A stretch of DNA of 64,000 bases. Source: Mycobacterium sp. Z3061. GTDB taxonomy: Bacteria; Actinomycetota; Actinomycetes; Mycobacteriales; Mycobacteriaceae. The stretch spans positions 682,001 to 746,000 of the forward strand of contig NZ_CP134062.1 in the NCBI RefSeq assembly GCF_031583025.1. Direction: 5' to 3'. This document shows, in pieces, positions 44,649 to 52,784 of the stretch (position 1 is its first letter; every line of letters begins with the position of its first letter). The notes beneath the pieces are model-generated. The model was not told the origin of the DNA, did no database searches, and saw only the letters and a program-made list of their open reading frames with translations. The position numbers were made by a program, and so were the translations under genes.

Positions 44649-45476
44649 TCAGCCAATGAATCTCAGGTCGGAGATGGTGCCGCTGGACACCAGCAAGATG
44701 TAGAAGTCGGTGAACATCAACGTCCCGAGGGTGATCCAGGCGTACATCTTGTGCCGCTCGTTGATCTTGCTGACCTGGGTCCAGATCCAGTACCGCACAG
44801 GGTGTTTGGAGAAGTGCTTGAGACGGCCACCGGTGACGTGCCGGCAGGAGTGGCAGGACAGCGTGTAGGTCCACAGCATGATGACGTTGCCGAGCAGGAC
44901 GAGATTGCCCAAACCGAACCCGAATCCGCCCGGGCCGTCTTCGGAGTGGAAGGCGGCGATGGCGTCCCAGGTGTTGATCACCGAGATGATGCCGGCGATG
45001 TAGAAGAAGTACCGGTGGGTGTTCTGGATGATCAGCGGGAACTTCGTCTCACCAGTGTAGTGGACGCGCGGCTCGGCCACCGCGCATGCCGTCGGCGACT
45101 GCCACACCGTGCGGTAGTAGGCGCCGCGGTAGTAGTAGCAGGTCAACCGGAACAGCAGCAGGAACGGCAGCGTCAACGCCGCGTAGGGCAACCACCACAC
45201 GTTTGGCAGGATCTGCGGCCAGAATTCGCTGGCCTCACCGCAAGCCTTGCTGACGCACGGCGAGTAGAACGGCGTCAGGTAGTGGTACTTGGGGACGAAG
45301 AAGTAGTCCTGCTGGAACGCGCGCACCGTCGCGTAGATGACGAAAGCGGCGAAGCCCAGGTTGATCCTCAGGGGCTGCAGCCACCACCTGTCGGTGCGAA
45401 GCGTTTTGCGCCCGATTTGGGCTCGGGTAGCTGAAAAGACGCCGGACTCAGAACGGCTCGCCGTTGGTGCGCTCAT
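44649..45476 (-). CDS. sdhC: Succinate dehydrogenase 1 membrane anchor subunit (SdhC-type)
   Basis: A 275-aa polytopic subunit orthologous to Rv0249c. It has five or more hydrophobic helices. HRYFFYIAGIISV supplies a His (His154). LSCHSCRH at residues 207-213 holds Cys208, His209, Cys211 and His213, and CVSKAC at 74-79 is a second Cys pair. The M. smegmatis Sdh1 structure has been reported to contain a membrane-embedded Rieske-type [2Fe-2S] cluster in this subunit, so these Cys/His residues are likely ligands. The subunit carries electrons to menaquinone. The operon order is sdhC-sdhA-sdhB. Confidence 0.92.
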   Translation of the reverse strand: MSAPTASRSESGVFSATRAQIGRKTLRTDRWWLQPLRINLGFAAFVIYATVRAFQQDYFFVPKYHYLTPFYSPCVSKACGEASEFWPQILPNVWWLPYAALTLPFLLLFRLTCYYYRGAYYRTVWQSPTACAVAEPRVHYTGETKFPLIIQNTHRYFFYIAGIISVINTWDAIAAFHSEDGPGGFGFGLGNLVLLGNVIMLWTYTLSCHSCRHVTGGRLKHFSKHPVRYWIWTQVSKINERHKMYAWITLGTLMFTDFYILLVSSGTISDLRFIG

Positions 45477-45569
45477 CTAATGTGTTGTTCCTCTTCGAAC
45501 GGGCTGTAGCTCGAAGGGTACACAGAATGAACGCCCGCTCCTTAGTCGGGCTTCTCAGTCAGGCGTCGG

Positions 45570-45866
45570 TCAATACCTGCTGTGACCCCCGACACCCTCA
45601 TCGTCGACATCGCGCCAGAAGTCGGTGTCGTACTGGGTGTCCGGGATCGCGATCTTCTCGCCGGATTGGTAGACGGTGGCCCGGGTTAGGTCCAGTTCAG
45701 CGACATCGTTGTCGAGTAGTTCGATGTCAGTGAGGATTCGCTCGGCGTCGATGACGATGCGGCGCGTCGCCGGATTGTCTCCGTACCGCGACTTCAGCGA
45801 GGTCACACACCGCCGCAGCCCCCGCATCAGGTCGTGCAGTTCGGTGAGTTCAGTGGCAGTGGACAA
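45570..45866 (-). CDS. Small conserved protein (Rv0250c-like)
   Basis: A 98-aa protein matching Rv0250c in place and length (97 aa). The sequence is helical and acidic (TELHDLMRGLRRCVTSLKSRYG, then DIELLDNDVAELDL), and the C-terminus is DTQYDTDFWRDVDDEGVGG. No domain is known. TTG 45866 has GGGGAG six bases upstream. It lies ahead of sdhC on the same strand with a 93-bp gap, so it may be the first gene of the sdh operon. A role in Sdh1 assembly is a guess based on this conserved order. Confidence 0.85.
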   Translation of the reverse strand: MSTATELTELHDLMRGLRRCVTSLKSRYGDNPATRRIVIDAERILTDIELLDNDVAELDLTRATVYQSGEKIAIPDTQYDTDFWRDVDDEGVGGHSRY

Positions 45867-45984
45867 TCGATGCTCCCCGGGCCGAAGGTGTTACGGATCA
45901 CAGTACGCCAGTCGATACTATCCGCTGTCGGAGCCGGACACCGGCCAACTTGGGTCCCGCCGCCAAGAAAGTGACTTTGTGCCC

Positions 45985-46740
45985 ATGCCGCAGGAACCCG
46001 CCGAACAGGCCCGCGTGCTGCTGCAACTCCATCAACCGGGCAATCCGGTGGTGCTGCCGACGGTGTGGGATGCCTGGTCGGCGAATCTGGCCGCGCAGGC
46101 GGGATTCGCGGCGCTGACGGTGGGCAGTCACCCGCTGGCGGACTCGATCGGCAAACCCGACGGCGAGGGCATGTCGTTCGACGACGTGCTGGCCCGCGTC
46201 GCGCAGATCACCGCGGCCGTCGACCTGCCGGTCTCGGTCGACATCGAGTCCGGCTACGGGCTACCGGCGCCGCGGCTGATCGAGGGCCTGCTGGAGGCCG
46301 GCGCCGTGGGACTCAACATCGAAGACACCGTGCACTCCGAAGGCGGCCGGCTGCGGTCCTCCGGCGAGCACGCGGAGTTGGTGGGAGCCCTGCGGGCGGC
46401 CGCCGATGCGGCCGGGGTACACGTGGTGATCAACGCACGCACCGATGTGTTCCTGCGCCAGGAAGGCGACCCCGAGGGCCGGGTCGACCTGGCCGTGGCG
46501 CGCCTGTCCGAAGCGGCCCGGGCCGGCGCCGATGTGCTGTACCCGGTGGCGCGTCACGACCCGGAGACGTTGCGGCGCTTGGCAACTGAGTTGCCACTGC
46601 CGATCAACGCGATCGCGGTGCCGGACCAGGATGACCCGGCCTCGTTCGGCCCGCTCGGGGTCGCCCGGATCAGCTTCGGCCCGTTCTTCCAGTACGCGCT
46701 GTCAGCTCGGGCCACCGAACTGCTCGCCCGCTGGCAGTAG
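45985..46740 (+). CDS. Isocitrate lyase/PEP mutase family protein
   Basis: A 251-aa (beta/alpha)8 protein. Conserved family blocks are VWDAWSANLAAQAGF, VDIESGYG (metal-binding acidic residues), LNIEDTVHSEGG and VINARTDVFL. The Lys/Cys loop of isocitrate lyase is absent. This fits the 2,3-dimethylmalate lyase/oxaloacetate hydrolase/PEP mutase group that cleaves or forms C-C or P-C bonds in 2-hydroxyacids; the exact reaction is unclear. The open frame begins far upstream at 45676, but ATG 45985 starts the conserved sequence. It is not in the remembered M. tuberculosis map between Rv0250c and Rv0251c. Confidence 0.82.
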   Translation: MPQEPAEQARVLLQLHQPGNPVVLPTVWDAWSANLAAQAGFAALTVGSHPLADSIGKPDGEGMSFDDVLARVAQITAAVDLPVSVDIESGYGLPAPRLIEGLLEAGAVGLNIEDTVHSEGGRLRSSGEHAELVGALRAAADAAGVHVVINARTDVFLRQEGDPEGRVDLAVARLSEAARAGADVLYPVARHDPETLRRLATELPLPINAIAVPDQDDPASFGPLGVARISFGPFFQYALSARATELLARWQ

Positions 46741-46750
46741 GGCCGAGCAG

Positions 46751-46796
46751 ACACAAAAGTCCCCGACACGCCGTGCGTGCGGGGACCTTTGCGTCT
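46751..46796. terminator. Hairpin terminator between the PEP-mutase-like gene and acr2
   Basis: GTCCCCG (46759-46765) and CGGGGAC (46780-46786) pair, flanked by A-rich and T-rich bases, between two convergent stops at 46740 and 46804. It is preceded by CCGAGCAGAC, the same word as in the hairpin at 16857-16912. Confidence 0.6.
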
Positions 46797-46803
46797 TGTC
46801 GCC

Positions 46804-47241
46804 CTACTTGGTGATGGCGATGCGCTGCGGCTGCGCCCCGGCGTATGCGCCGGTGACCCGCACGGTCAGCACGCCCGCGTCGTACGACGCCGAGATGGCC
46901 TCGCCGGTGACGTGCGCCGGGAGCTGGAACGACCGGCGGAACGACCCGTACCGGATCTCCCGCAGGGTGCGGCCGTGCTCCTCTTCCGCGTGTTCGTCGC
47001 GGTGTTCGCCATGGATGACCAGGCGCCCCTTGTCCACCTCGACATTGACGTCCTTCTCGACGTCGACGCCCGGCAGCTCCAACCGGACTACCGCGTCATC
47101 CCCGTCCTTCAGGATCTCGGCCGCCGGGTTGAAACCGCTGGTAGCGGGCTTGGCCCAGTCGGCGGAAGCCGGACCGAAAAAGTCCCGCAGCCACCGGTCG
47201 GTGTCCCACGCCGGACGCGACCACAAGGCGAGATTGCTCAT
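46804..47241 (-). CDS. hsp: Alpha-crystallin-type small heat shock protein (Acr2)
   Basis: A 145-aa sHSP orthologous to Rv0251c (Acr2). The alpha-crystallin domain holds AVVRLELPGVDVEKDVNVEVD, LVIHGEHRDEH, YGSFRRSFQLPAHV and the end motif GVLTVRVTG (the GxLxxxxP-like strand). It prevents aggregation of unfolded proteins and forms oligomers. In M. tuberculosis it is induced by heat, oxidative stress and phagocytosis under HspR, SigH and SigE. Upstream a GGAAC-N19-GTT element matches the SigE/SigH pattern. A clear HspR (HAIR) site was not found. ATG 47241 has an AAGGAG ribosome-binding site. Confidence 0.94.
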   Translation of the reverse strand: MSNLALWSRPAWDTDRWLRDFFGPASADWAKPATSGFNPAAEILKDGDDAVVRLELPGVDVEKDVNVEVDKGRLVIHGEHRDEHAEEEHGRTLREIRYGSFRRSFQLPAHVTGEAISASYDAGVLTVRVTGAYAGAQPQRIAITK

Positions 47242-47308
47242 GGGTGACTCCTTACTCTTCGTTGTGAGTTAGCTGTGTCCGACGCTGTGCTGGTCGGCTA
47301 CCCGGTTA

Positions 47309-47335
47309 AACATGAGTGCCCTACGCTAAAGTTCC
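47309..47335 (-). promoter_or_regulatory. SigE/SigH-type promoter of the acr2 gene
   Basis: On the minus strand GGAAC (47335-47331) and GTT (47311-47309) are separated by 19 bases, the spacing of ECF promoters read by SigE and SigH. It predicts a 5' leader of about 60 bases. Confidence 0.5.
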
Positions 47336-47456
47336 ACCTGGTCGTTCGCTGAGAGCGAACAGCGTCACACAGGCGATTGCCAGTTGTGAGGACGGCGTGA
47401 TGAATGCGTCACATTCGGCGTCATTCGCGGCAACATCGGCTTCGTAGTCTCGTGAC

Positions 47457-50018
47457 ATGTCCTCTGCCGGAAGTACTCCCGCGCGCGCTGACGTCCGGCG
47501 TGTTGTCGTAGTCGGCCACGGCATGGTCGGCCATCGGTTCGTCGAGGCGCTGCGCGCCCGCGACAGCAGCGGCGCTTGGCGAATCACCGTGTTGGCCGAG
47601 GAGGCCGATGCCGCTTACGACCGCGTCGGCCTGACCTCCTACACCGAAAGCTGGGACCGCAGCCTGCTGGCCCTGCCCGGCAACGACTACGGCGGCGACC
47701 CGCAGGTGCAACTGCTGCTGAACACCCGCGTCACCGAAATCAACCGTGCGGCAAAGACAGTCGTCACTAACGACGGCCGGGTCCACGGTTACGACGCGCT
47801 GGTTCTGGCCACCGGCTCCTACGCCTTCGTCCCCCCGGTCACCGGGCACGACCTGCCGTCGTGCCACGTCTACCGGACCCTCGACGATCTCGACGCCATC
47901 CGCGCCGGCGCTCAGCGCGCCGTCGAGGCGGGTGGCGCCGGCGTTGTCATCGGTGGCGGGCTGCTGGGCCTGGAGGCTGCAAACGCGTTGCGCCAGTTCG
48001 GATTAGCGACACACGTGGTCGAGATGATGCCCCGGTTGATGGCTCAGCAGATCGACGAGGCGGGCGGCGCGCTGCTCGCCCGGATGATCGGCGAGCTCGG
48101 GATCGACATCCACGTCGGAACCGGCACCGAATCGATTGAGCCGGTTACGCATTCGGACGGGTCCGAATCGATGGTGGTGCGACTCTCCGATGGCCGGGTG
48201 ATCGACGCGGGCGTGCTGATTTTCGCCGCCGGCATCCGGCCTCGCGACGAACTGGCCCGGGCCGCCGGCTTGGATATCGCCCCACGCGGCGGCGTGCTCA
48301 CCGACTTGGCCTGCCGTACCAGCGATCCCGACATCTACGCGGTGGGCGAGGTAGCCGCGATCGAGGGCCGGTGCTACGGCCTGGTTGGCCCTGGCTACAC
48401 CAGCGCCGAGGTGGTGGCCGACCGGCTGGTCGACGGCAGCGCGGAATTTCCCGAGGCGGACCTGTCGACCAAGCTCAAGCTGCTCGGCGTCGACGTCGCC
48501 AGCTTCGGCGACGCAATGGGCAGCACCGAGAACTGCCTTGAGGTCGTCATCAACGACGCGGTGAACCGCACCTACGCCAAGCTGGTGCTCTCCGACGATG
48601 CCAGGACGCTGCTCGGCGGTGTGCTGGTCGGCGATGCCTCGTCGTACGGGGTGTTGCGTCCCATGGTCGGCAGCGAACTGCCCGGCGACCCGCTCGCGCT
48701 CATCGCCCCGGCCGGGTCGGCTGGTGCCGCCGGTGCTCTGGGCATTGGGGCACTGCCGGATTCGGCCCAGATCTGCTCCTGCAACAACGTCAGCAAGGGC
48801 GACCTGAAGTGCGCCATCGCCGACGGCTGCGCCGACGTCGCGGCGCTGAAGTCGTGCACTGCCGCCGGTACCTCGTGTGGATCCTGCGTCCCGCTGCTCA
48901 AGCAGCTGCTGGAAGCCGAGGGCGTGGAGCAGTCCAAGGCGCTGTGCGAGCACTTCGGGCAGTCGCGGGCGGAGCTGTTCGAGATCATCTCGGCCACCGA
49001 GATCCGCACCTTCTCCGGACTGCTGGAGCGCTTCGGCCGCGGAAAGGGTTGCGACATCTGCAAGCCCGTCGTCGCCTCCATCCTGGCTTCCACTGGATCC
49101 GACCACATCCTGGACGGCGAGCAGGCCTCGCTGCAGGACTCCAACGACCACTTCCTGGCCAACATCCAGCGCAACGGCAGCTACTCGGTGGTGCCGCGGG
49201 TGCCCGGCGGCGACATCAAGCCCGAGCACTTGATCCTGATCGGCCGGATCGCACAGGATTTCGGTCTCTACACCAAGATCACCGGCGGTCAGCGGATCGA
49301 CATGTTCGGGGCCCGGGTGGACCAGTTGCCGGCGATCTGGAAGCGCCTGGTCGATGCCGGCATGGAGTCGGGTCACGCCTACGGCAAGGCGTTGCGGACC
49401 GTGAAGAGTTGCGTCGGCAGCGACTGGTGCCGGTACGGCCAGCAGGATTCGGTGCAACTGGCCATCGACCTCGAATTGCGTTACCGCGGACTGCGGGCAC
49501 CCCACAAGATCAAGCTCGGGGTGTCGGGCTGCGCACGGGAGTGTGCCGAGGCGCGCGGCAAGGACGTCGGGGTGATCGCCACCGAGCAGGGCTGGAATCT
49601 CTATGTCGGCGGCAACGGCGGAATGACCCCCAGGCACGCGCAACTGCTGGCCAGCGACTTGGACACCGAGACGCTGGTTCGTTATATCGACCGGTTTCTC
49701 ATGTACTACATACGCACGGCCGACCGCTTGCAGCGGACCGCGCCCTGGGTGGAATCACTCGGCCTGGACCACGTGCGCGAGGTGGTGTGCGACGACTCGC
49801 TGGGTCTGGCCGGGGAATTCGAGGCCGCCATCGAGCGCCATGTCGCCGGCTATCAGTGCGAATGGAAGGGCGTGCTGGAGGATCCGGACAAGCTCTCGAG
49901 GTTCGTCTCCTTCGTCAACGCCCCCGACGCCGTCGACCCGACGGTGACGTTCACCGAGCGTTCGGGACGCAAAGTGCCTGTGCCCATAGGTATCCCGCGA
50001 GTTCGCGGACAGCTGTAG
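47457..50018 (+). CDS. nirB: NADH/NADPH nitrite reductase large subunit
   Basis: An 853-aa enzyme orthologous to Rv0252, with the same length. In order: an FAD/NAD domain (VVVVGHGMVGHRFVEALRA, VVIGGGLLGLEAANALRQ), a BFD-like [2Fe-2S] Cys cluster (CSCNNVSKGDL...CTAAGTSCGSC), and siroheme/[4Fe-4S] reductase domains with CVGSDWC and SGCARECAE, which ligate the cluster and siroheme. It reduces nitrite to ammonia in the cytosol. It forms an operon with nirD 18 bp downstream. The promoter region is shared with the acr2 gene. Siroheme supply links it to the CbiX- and HemD-like genes nearby. Confidence 0.96.
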   Translation: MSSAGSTPARADVRRVVVVGHGMVGHRFVEALRARDSSGAWRITVLAEEADAAYDRVGLTSYTESWDRSLLALPGNDYGGDPQVQLLLNTRVTEINRAAKTVVTNDGRVHGYDALVLATGSYAFVPPVTGHDLPSCHVYRTLDDLDAIRAGAQRAVEAGGAGVVIGGGLLGLEAANALRQFGLATHVVEMMPRLMAQQIDEAGGALLARMIGELGIDIHVGTGTESIEPVTHSDGSESMVVRLSDGRVIDAGVLIFAAGIRPRDELARAAGLDIAPRGGVLTDLACRTSDPDIYAVGEVAAIEGRCYGLVGPGYTSAEVVADRLVDGSAEFPEADLSTKLKLLGVDVASFGDAMGSTENCLEVVINDAVNRTYAKLVLSDDARTLLGGVLVGDASSYGVLRPMVGSELPGDPLALIAPAGSAGAAGALGIGALPDSAQICSCNNVSKGDLKCAIADGCADVAALKSCTAAGTSCGSCVPLLKQLLEAEGVEQSKALCEHFGQSRAELFEIISATEIRTFSGLLERFGRGKGCDICKPVVASILASTGSDHILDGEQASLQDSNDHFLANIQRNGSYSVVPRVPGGDIKPEHLILIGRIAQDFGLYTKITGGQRIDMFGARVDQLPAIWKRLVDAGMESGHAYGKALRTVKSCVGSDWCRYGQQDSVQLAIDLELRYRGLRAPHKIKLGVSGCARECAEARGKDVGVIATEQGWNLYVGGNGGMTPRHAQLLASDLDTETLVRYIDRFLMYYIRTADRLQRTAPWVESLGLDHVREVVCDDSLGLAGEFEAAIERHVAGYQCEWKGVLEDPDKLSRFVSFVNAPDAVDPTVTFTERSGRKVPVPIGIPRVRGQL

Positions 50019-50036
50019 CTAGGGAGGGAATGAAAC

Positions 50037-50405
50037 ATGACTATCGTCAACGACATCCAGGCGTGGACCACCGCCTGCCAATACGACCACCTCATCCCTG
50101 GACGGGGCGTCGGGGTGCTGCTCGACGACGGTGCCCAGGCCGCGCTGTTCCGGCTTGACGACGGCGCCGTGCACGCGATCGGTAACGTCGATCCGTTCTC
50201 GGGTGCGGCGGTGCTGTCCCGTGGCATCGTCGGGGATCGCGCGGGCCGCGCCATGGTTCAATCGCCGATCCTCAAGCAGGCTTTCGCGCTGGACGACGGT
50301 TCCTGCCTGGATGACGAGCGGGTTTCGGTGCCGGTCTACCCGGTGCGCGTGACCGCCGACGGCCGGATTCTGGTGGGGCGGTTCGCGGCGCGAATGGCTG
50401 CCTAG
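50037..50405 (+). CDS. nirD: Nitrite reductase small subunit
   Basis: A 122-aa Rieske-fold subunit orthologous to Rv0253. The Rieske fold is recognisable (VLLDDGAQAALFRLDDGAVHAIGN, GRAMVQSPILKQAFALDDGS), but the Cys-His cluster ligands are absent, as is normal for NirD. It supports NirB activity. ATG 50037 follows GGAGGGAATGAAAC. Its stop overlaps the stop of the convergent truncated TetR-like gene (CTAG). Confidence 0.94.
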   Translation: MTIVNDIQAWTTACQYDHLIPGRGVGVLLDDGAQAALFRLDDGAVHAIGNVDPFSGAAVLSRGIVGDRAGRAMVQSPILKQAFALDDGSCLDDERVSVPVYPVRVTADGRILVGRFAARMAA

Positions 50406-50851
50406 TCGATCTTGCCGACGAGATAACGCTGCATCGTCGGACCGATGGCGTCCACCAGCTGTTCCACCGTCATCGAGTGCAGCGGCTCGGAACGCACGCC
50501 GTAGCGCATGATTCCCAGCCCGACCAGTTGCGATGCGCACAGCGAGGCCCGGACGGCGATCTTGTCGGCCCCCAGCATCTTGAGCAGCGGGTTGAATACC
50601 GGCCCGATCAACATCGACTGGACGATCTCGGCGGTCTTGGACAGGCCCGTGGAAGCGATCGCACTCGCGGCAAAAGGCCCGCCGCCGGCGGCATCCCACG
50701 TGGTGATCAGCATGTAGAGCGTGCGTCGTCCCACCTGGTTGACACTCCCGGTGAAGATGCGGTCGATGAACTCCGGTGTCCGGAACGGTAAACGGAGCAT
50801 CTTCGCCACATCGTCGAGGAGTCCTCGCGAGGGCTCTTCGTTACGGGCCAT
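50402..50851 (-). CDS. TetR C-terminal-domain protein lacking a DNA-binding domain (Rv0258c-like)
   Basis: A protein of about 149 aa that matches only the C-terminal ligand domain of a TetR regulator group: TLYMLITTWDAAGGGPFAASAIAS, then VFNPLLKMLGADKIAVRASLCASQLVGLGIMRY and EQLVDAIGPTMQRYLVG. No helix-turn-helix precedes it, because the upstream neighbour begins 10-50 bases away. Rv0258c in M. tuberculosis is of similar length (151 aa), so the short form appears to be conserved. It may have become a ligand-binding or dimer-trapping protein, or be a remnant. ATG 50884 is an alternative start. It overlaps nirD tail-to-tail. Confidence 0.75.
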   Translation of the reverse strand: MARNEEPSRGLLDDVAKMLRLPFRTPEFIDRIFTGSVNQVGRRTLYMLITTWDAAGGGPFAASAIASTGLSKTAEIVQSMLIGPVFNPLLKMLGADKIAVRASLCASQLVGLGIMRYGVRSEPLHSMTVEQLVDAIGPTMQRYLVGKID

Positions 50852-50897
50852 GTTGCCAGGATTACCCGGGATACCTACAAACATCAAGTGTCGTTGC

Positions 50898-51608
50898 TCA
50901 CGCCGTGCGCTGGTAGAGCCTTCCGGCCGAAGAAGCGGCGGCCTCCCGGAACCGGTCGGCGAGCAGGCGGGCCACCCCGGGATGGGTGCCCAGCGGCCGC
51001 GTCACGAGGTCGGCGCCACAGTCGTCCAGCCGCTCCTGGAACAGGCCGTCGGCCAGCAGGTAGGAAGCCACTACGACCCGGCGCGCACCGCGGCGACGGG
51101 CGTTGGCGACGACATCGCGGATGGTCGGGGTGCCGGTGGCCGCGAATCCCAGTTCAACGGGCGACCCGGTCAGCGTCGACAGCAACGTCGCCGCAAGGTC
51201 CAGGTCGGCACGGGCCCGGCGGTCGGAAGTACCCGCGGCGGCCAGGATCACTGAATCCTCGGAGTGCCAACCGGATTCCAGCAGGTTTTGGTAGATGATC
51301 CGGGCGATGCCCGGTCCCGGGCCGAGCGCGGGGGTGACGAGGACATTCGGGTGTCCGCTGGCCTCGATATGTGCGGGCAGGTCGGCCCGGACGTGGAAGC
51401 CGCGAGAAAGGAATGCGGGCAACACGATTGCGGGCCTGTTCCTGGCGTGCACGGTCGAGAGCACTTCGCTGGGGGTGGGCCCGAGCACGTCGACGAACGC
51501 CACCGCGATGTTGCGGTCGAGCAGTTCACCCACCCGGGCGGCGAGGTCGCCGATCATCGCGACGCCAGCCGGCCGGCGGGTGCCGTGGGCCGTCAGGATC
51601 AGGCTCAT
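50898..51608 (-). CDS. Sirohydrochlorin chelatase, CbiX/SirB type (Rv0259c-like)
   Basis: A 236-aa protein with two CbiX-like halves. The N-terminal metal-binding His is in LILTAHGTRRP (His8), and the second part has FVDVLGPTPSEVLS and RRVVVASYLLADGLFQERL with conserved positions. It inserts Fe2+ (siroheme) or Co2+ into sirohydrochlorin. Coupled to NnaR by an ATGA overlap and lying next to nirBD, it likely supplies siroheme for nitrite reductase. The cobalamin genes that stand near it in M. tuberculosis are missing here, which supports the siroheme reading. The metal preference is inferred. Confidence 0.85.
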   Translation of the reverse strand: MSLILTAHGTRRPAGVAMIGDLAARVGELLDRNIAVAFVDVLGPTPSEVLSTVHARNRPAIVLPAFLSRGFHVRADLPAHIEASGHPNVLVTPALGPGPGIARIIYQNLLESGWHSEDSVILAAAGTSDRRARADLDLAATLLSTLTGSPVELGFAATGTPTIRDVVANARRRGARRVVVASYLLADGLFQERLDDCGADLVTRPLGTHPGVARLLADRFREAAASSAGRLYQRTA

Positions 51609-52750
51609 GCCGCGTCGTGCTCTCCGTCGAGGGCCAGCCGGTAACCCCGCTTGACCACGGTGGCAACGATGTTCTTGTCGCCCAGCGCCGTTCGCAGCCG
51701 AAGCACGGCGGTGTCCACCGCATGCGTGTCACCACCGTTGCCGGGCAGCAGTCGCAACAGTTCCGCGCGTCCGACCACATCCCCGGGCCGGTGTGCCAGG
51801 GCATGCAGTATCGCCATGCCACTGCCCGACACCGTCTTCACCGACCCGTCGACCAGCACGCAGGTACCCCGGATGTCCACCAGATGACCGGCGGCCCGCA
51901 CACTGCACGAACCGAGCAGCGGCAGTTCCTCGGCGATATGACGTGCCAACGCGCCCAACCGCATTCGCTCCGGTGACGATGTCGGCACCCCGTGCCGGAT
52001 CAACGGTCGCGACGTCACCGGGCCCACGCACATCGCGTGCACACTGCTGCGGAACGCCGCCAGCACCTGGTCCTCGATGCCCAGGTCGCGGCTGCGCTCC
52101 AGCACCGCCACGGCCGCCGGGGCCGAGGTGAAGCTCACCGCGTCGAACTGCCGCCGGGCGATACCCGTGACCAGCTGATCGAACTCCCCGTCCAATGGCA
52201 CCGGCTTCCAACGGTATACCCGGAGCGGAACCACGTCGGCACCCGCGGCGCGCAGACCACCGAGGAACTCCGGAAAGGGATCCCACCCATCGGCCGCGCC
52301 GTGCAACTGAACGGCGATACGCTTACCGTCGACTCCCGATTGGAGCAGATATTCCAGGACTTCGTGCGAGGATTCGGATTCGGGCGACCATTCCTCGCGG
52401 AGTCCGCCGGCGCGCAGGGCGCCGGTTGCTTTCGGGCCGCGCGAGATGACCCGCGCTGATGACAACGAGTCGATGAGTTCGGTCGCCAGGCCCCACCCTT
52501 CGGCCGCCGCCACCCAGCCGCGAAATCCTATGCCGGTGTGGGCCACCAGAATATCCGGTGGATTGGCGATCAAAGCCTCTGTGTTGCCGTGCAATTCGTC
52601 GTCATCGGGTAGCGCGATCATGCTGATCGCGGGCGCGGCGAAAACCTCCGCTCCGTGACGATTCAGCAGCGCGCACAACTCTTCTGAGCGACGCGCCGAG
52701 GTGACTGCGATGCGGTAGCCAGTGAGTGGCGCAGACGTTGACTGGGCCAT
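51605..52750 (-). CDS. nnaR: HemD-like/winged-helix nitrate-assimilation regulator NnaR
   Basis: A 381-aa protein, the same length as Rv0260c. Residues 1-260 are a uroporphyrinogen-III-synthase (HemD) fold (YRIAVTSARRSEELCALLNRHGAEV, DAVSFTSAPAAVAVLE). Residues about 290-375 are an OmpR/PhoB-type winged helix (VGRAELLRLLPGNGGDTHAVDTAVLRLRTALG). The M. smegmatis orthologue NnaR activates nitrate and nitrite assimilation genes together with GlnR, so it is a regulator rather than a heme enzyme. It may sense a tetrapyrrole. ATG 52750 is chosen for its length match. It lies downstream of narK3 with 34 bp between. Confidence 0.92.
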   Translation of the reverse strand: MAQSTSAPLTGYRIAVTSARRSEELCALLNRHGAEVFAAPAISMIALPDDDELHGNTEALIANPPDILVAHTGIGFRGWVAAAEGWGLATELIDSLSSARVISRGPKATGALRAGGLREEWSPESESSHEVLEYLLQSGVDGKRIAVQLHGAADGWDPFPEFLGGLRAAGADVVPLRVYRWKPVPLDGEFDQLVTGIARRQFDAVSFTSAPAAVAVLERSRDLGIEDQVLAAFRSSVHAMCVGPVTSRPLIRHGVPTSSPERMRLGALARHIAEELPLLGSCSVRAAGHLVDIRGTCVLVDGSVKTVSGSGMAILHALAHRPGDVVGRAELLRLLPGNGGDTHAVDTAVLRLRTALGDKNIVATVVKRGYRLALDGEHDAA

Positions 52751-52784
52751 ATGTCCTTTGTATGCCAAGCCCATTTCCGAAGCG

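Noticed and set aside
47242..47330. HspR (HAIR) element CTTGAGT-N7-ACTCAAG before acr2
   Set aside because: Only a partial ACTC/GAGT pairing with the wrong order and spacing is present.
47390..47430. CRP-like GTGA-N8-TCAC repeat upstream of nirB
   Set aside because: The spacing is 8 instead of the 6 of mycobacterial CRP sites. It is too weak to call.
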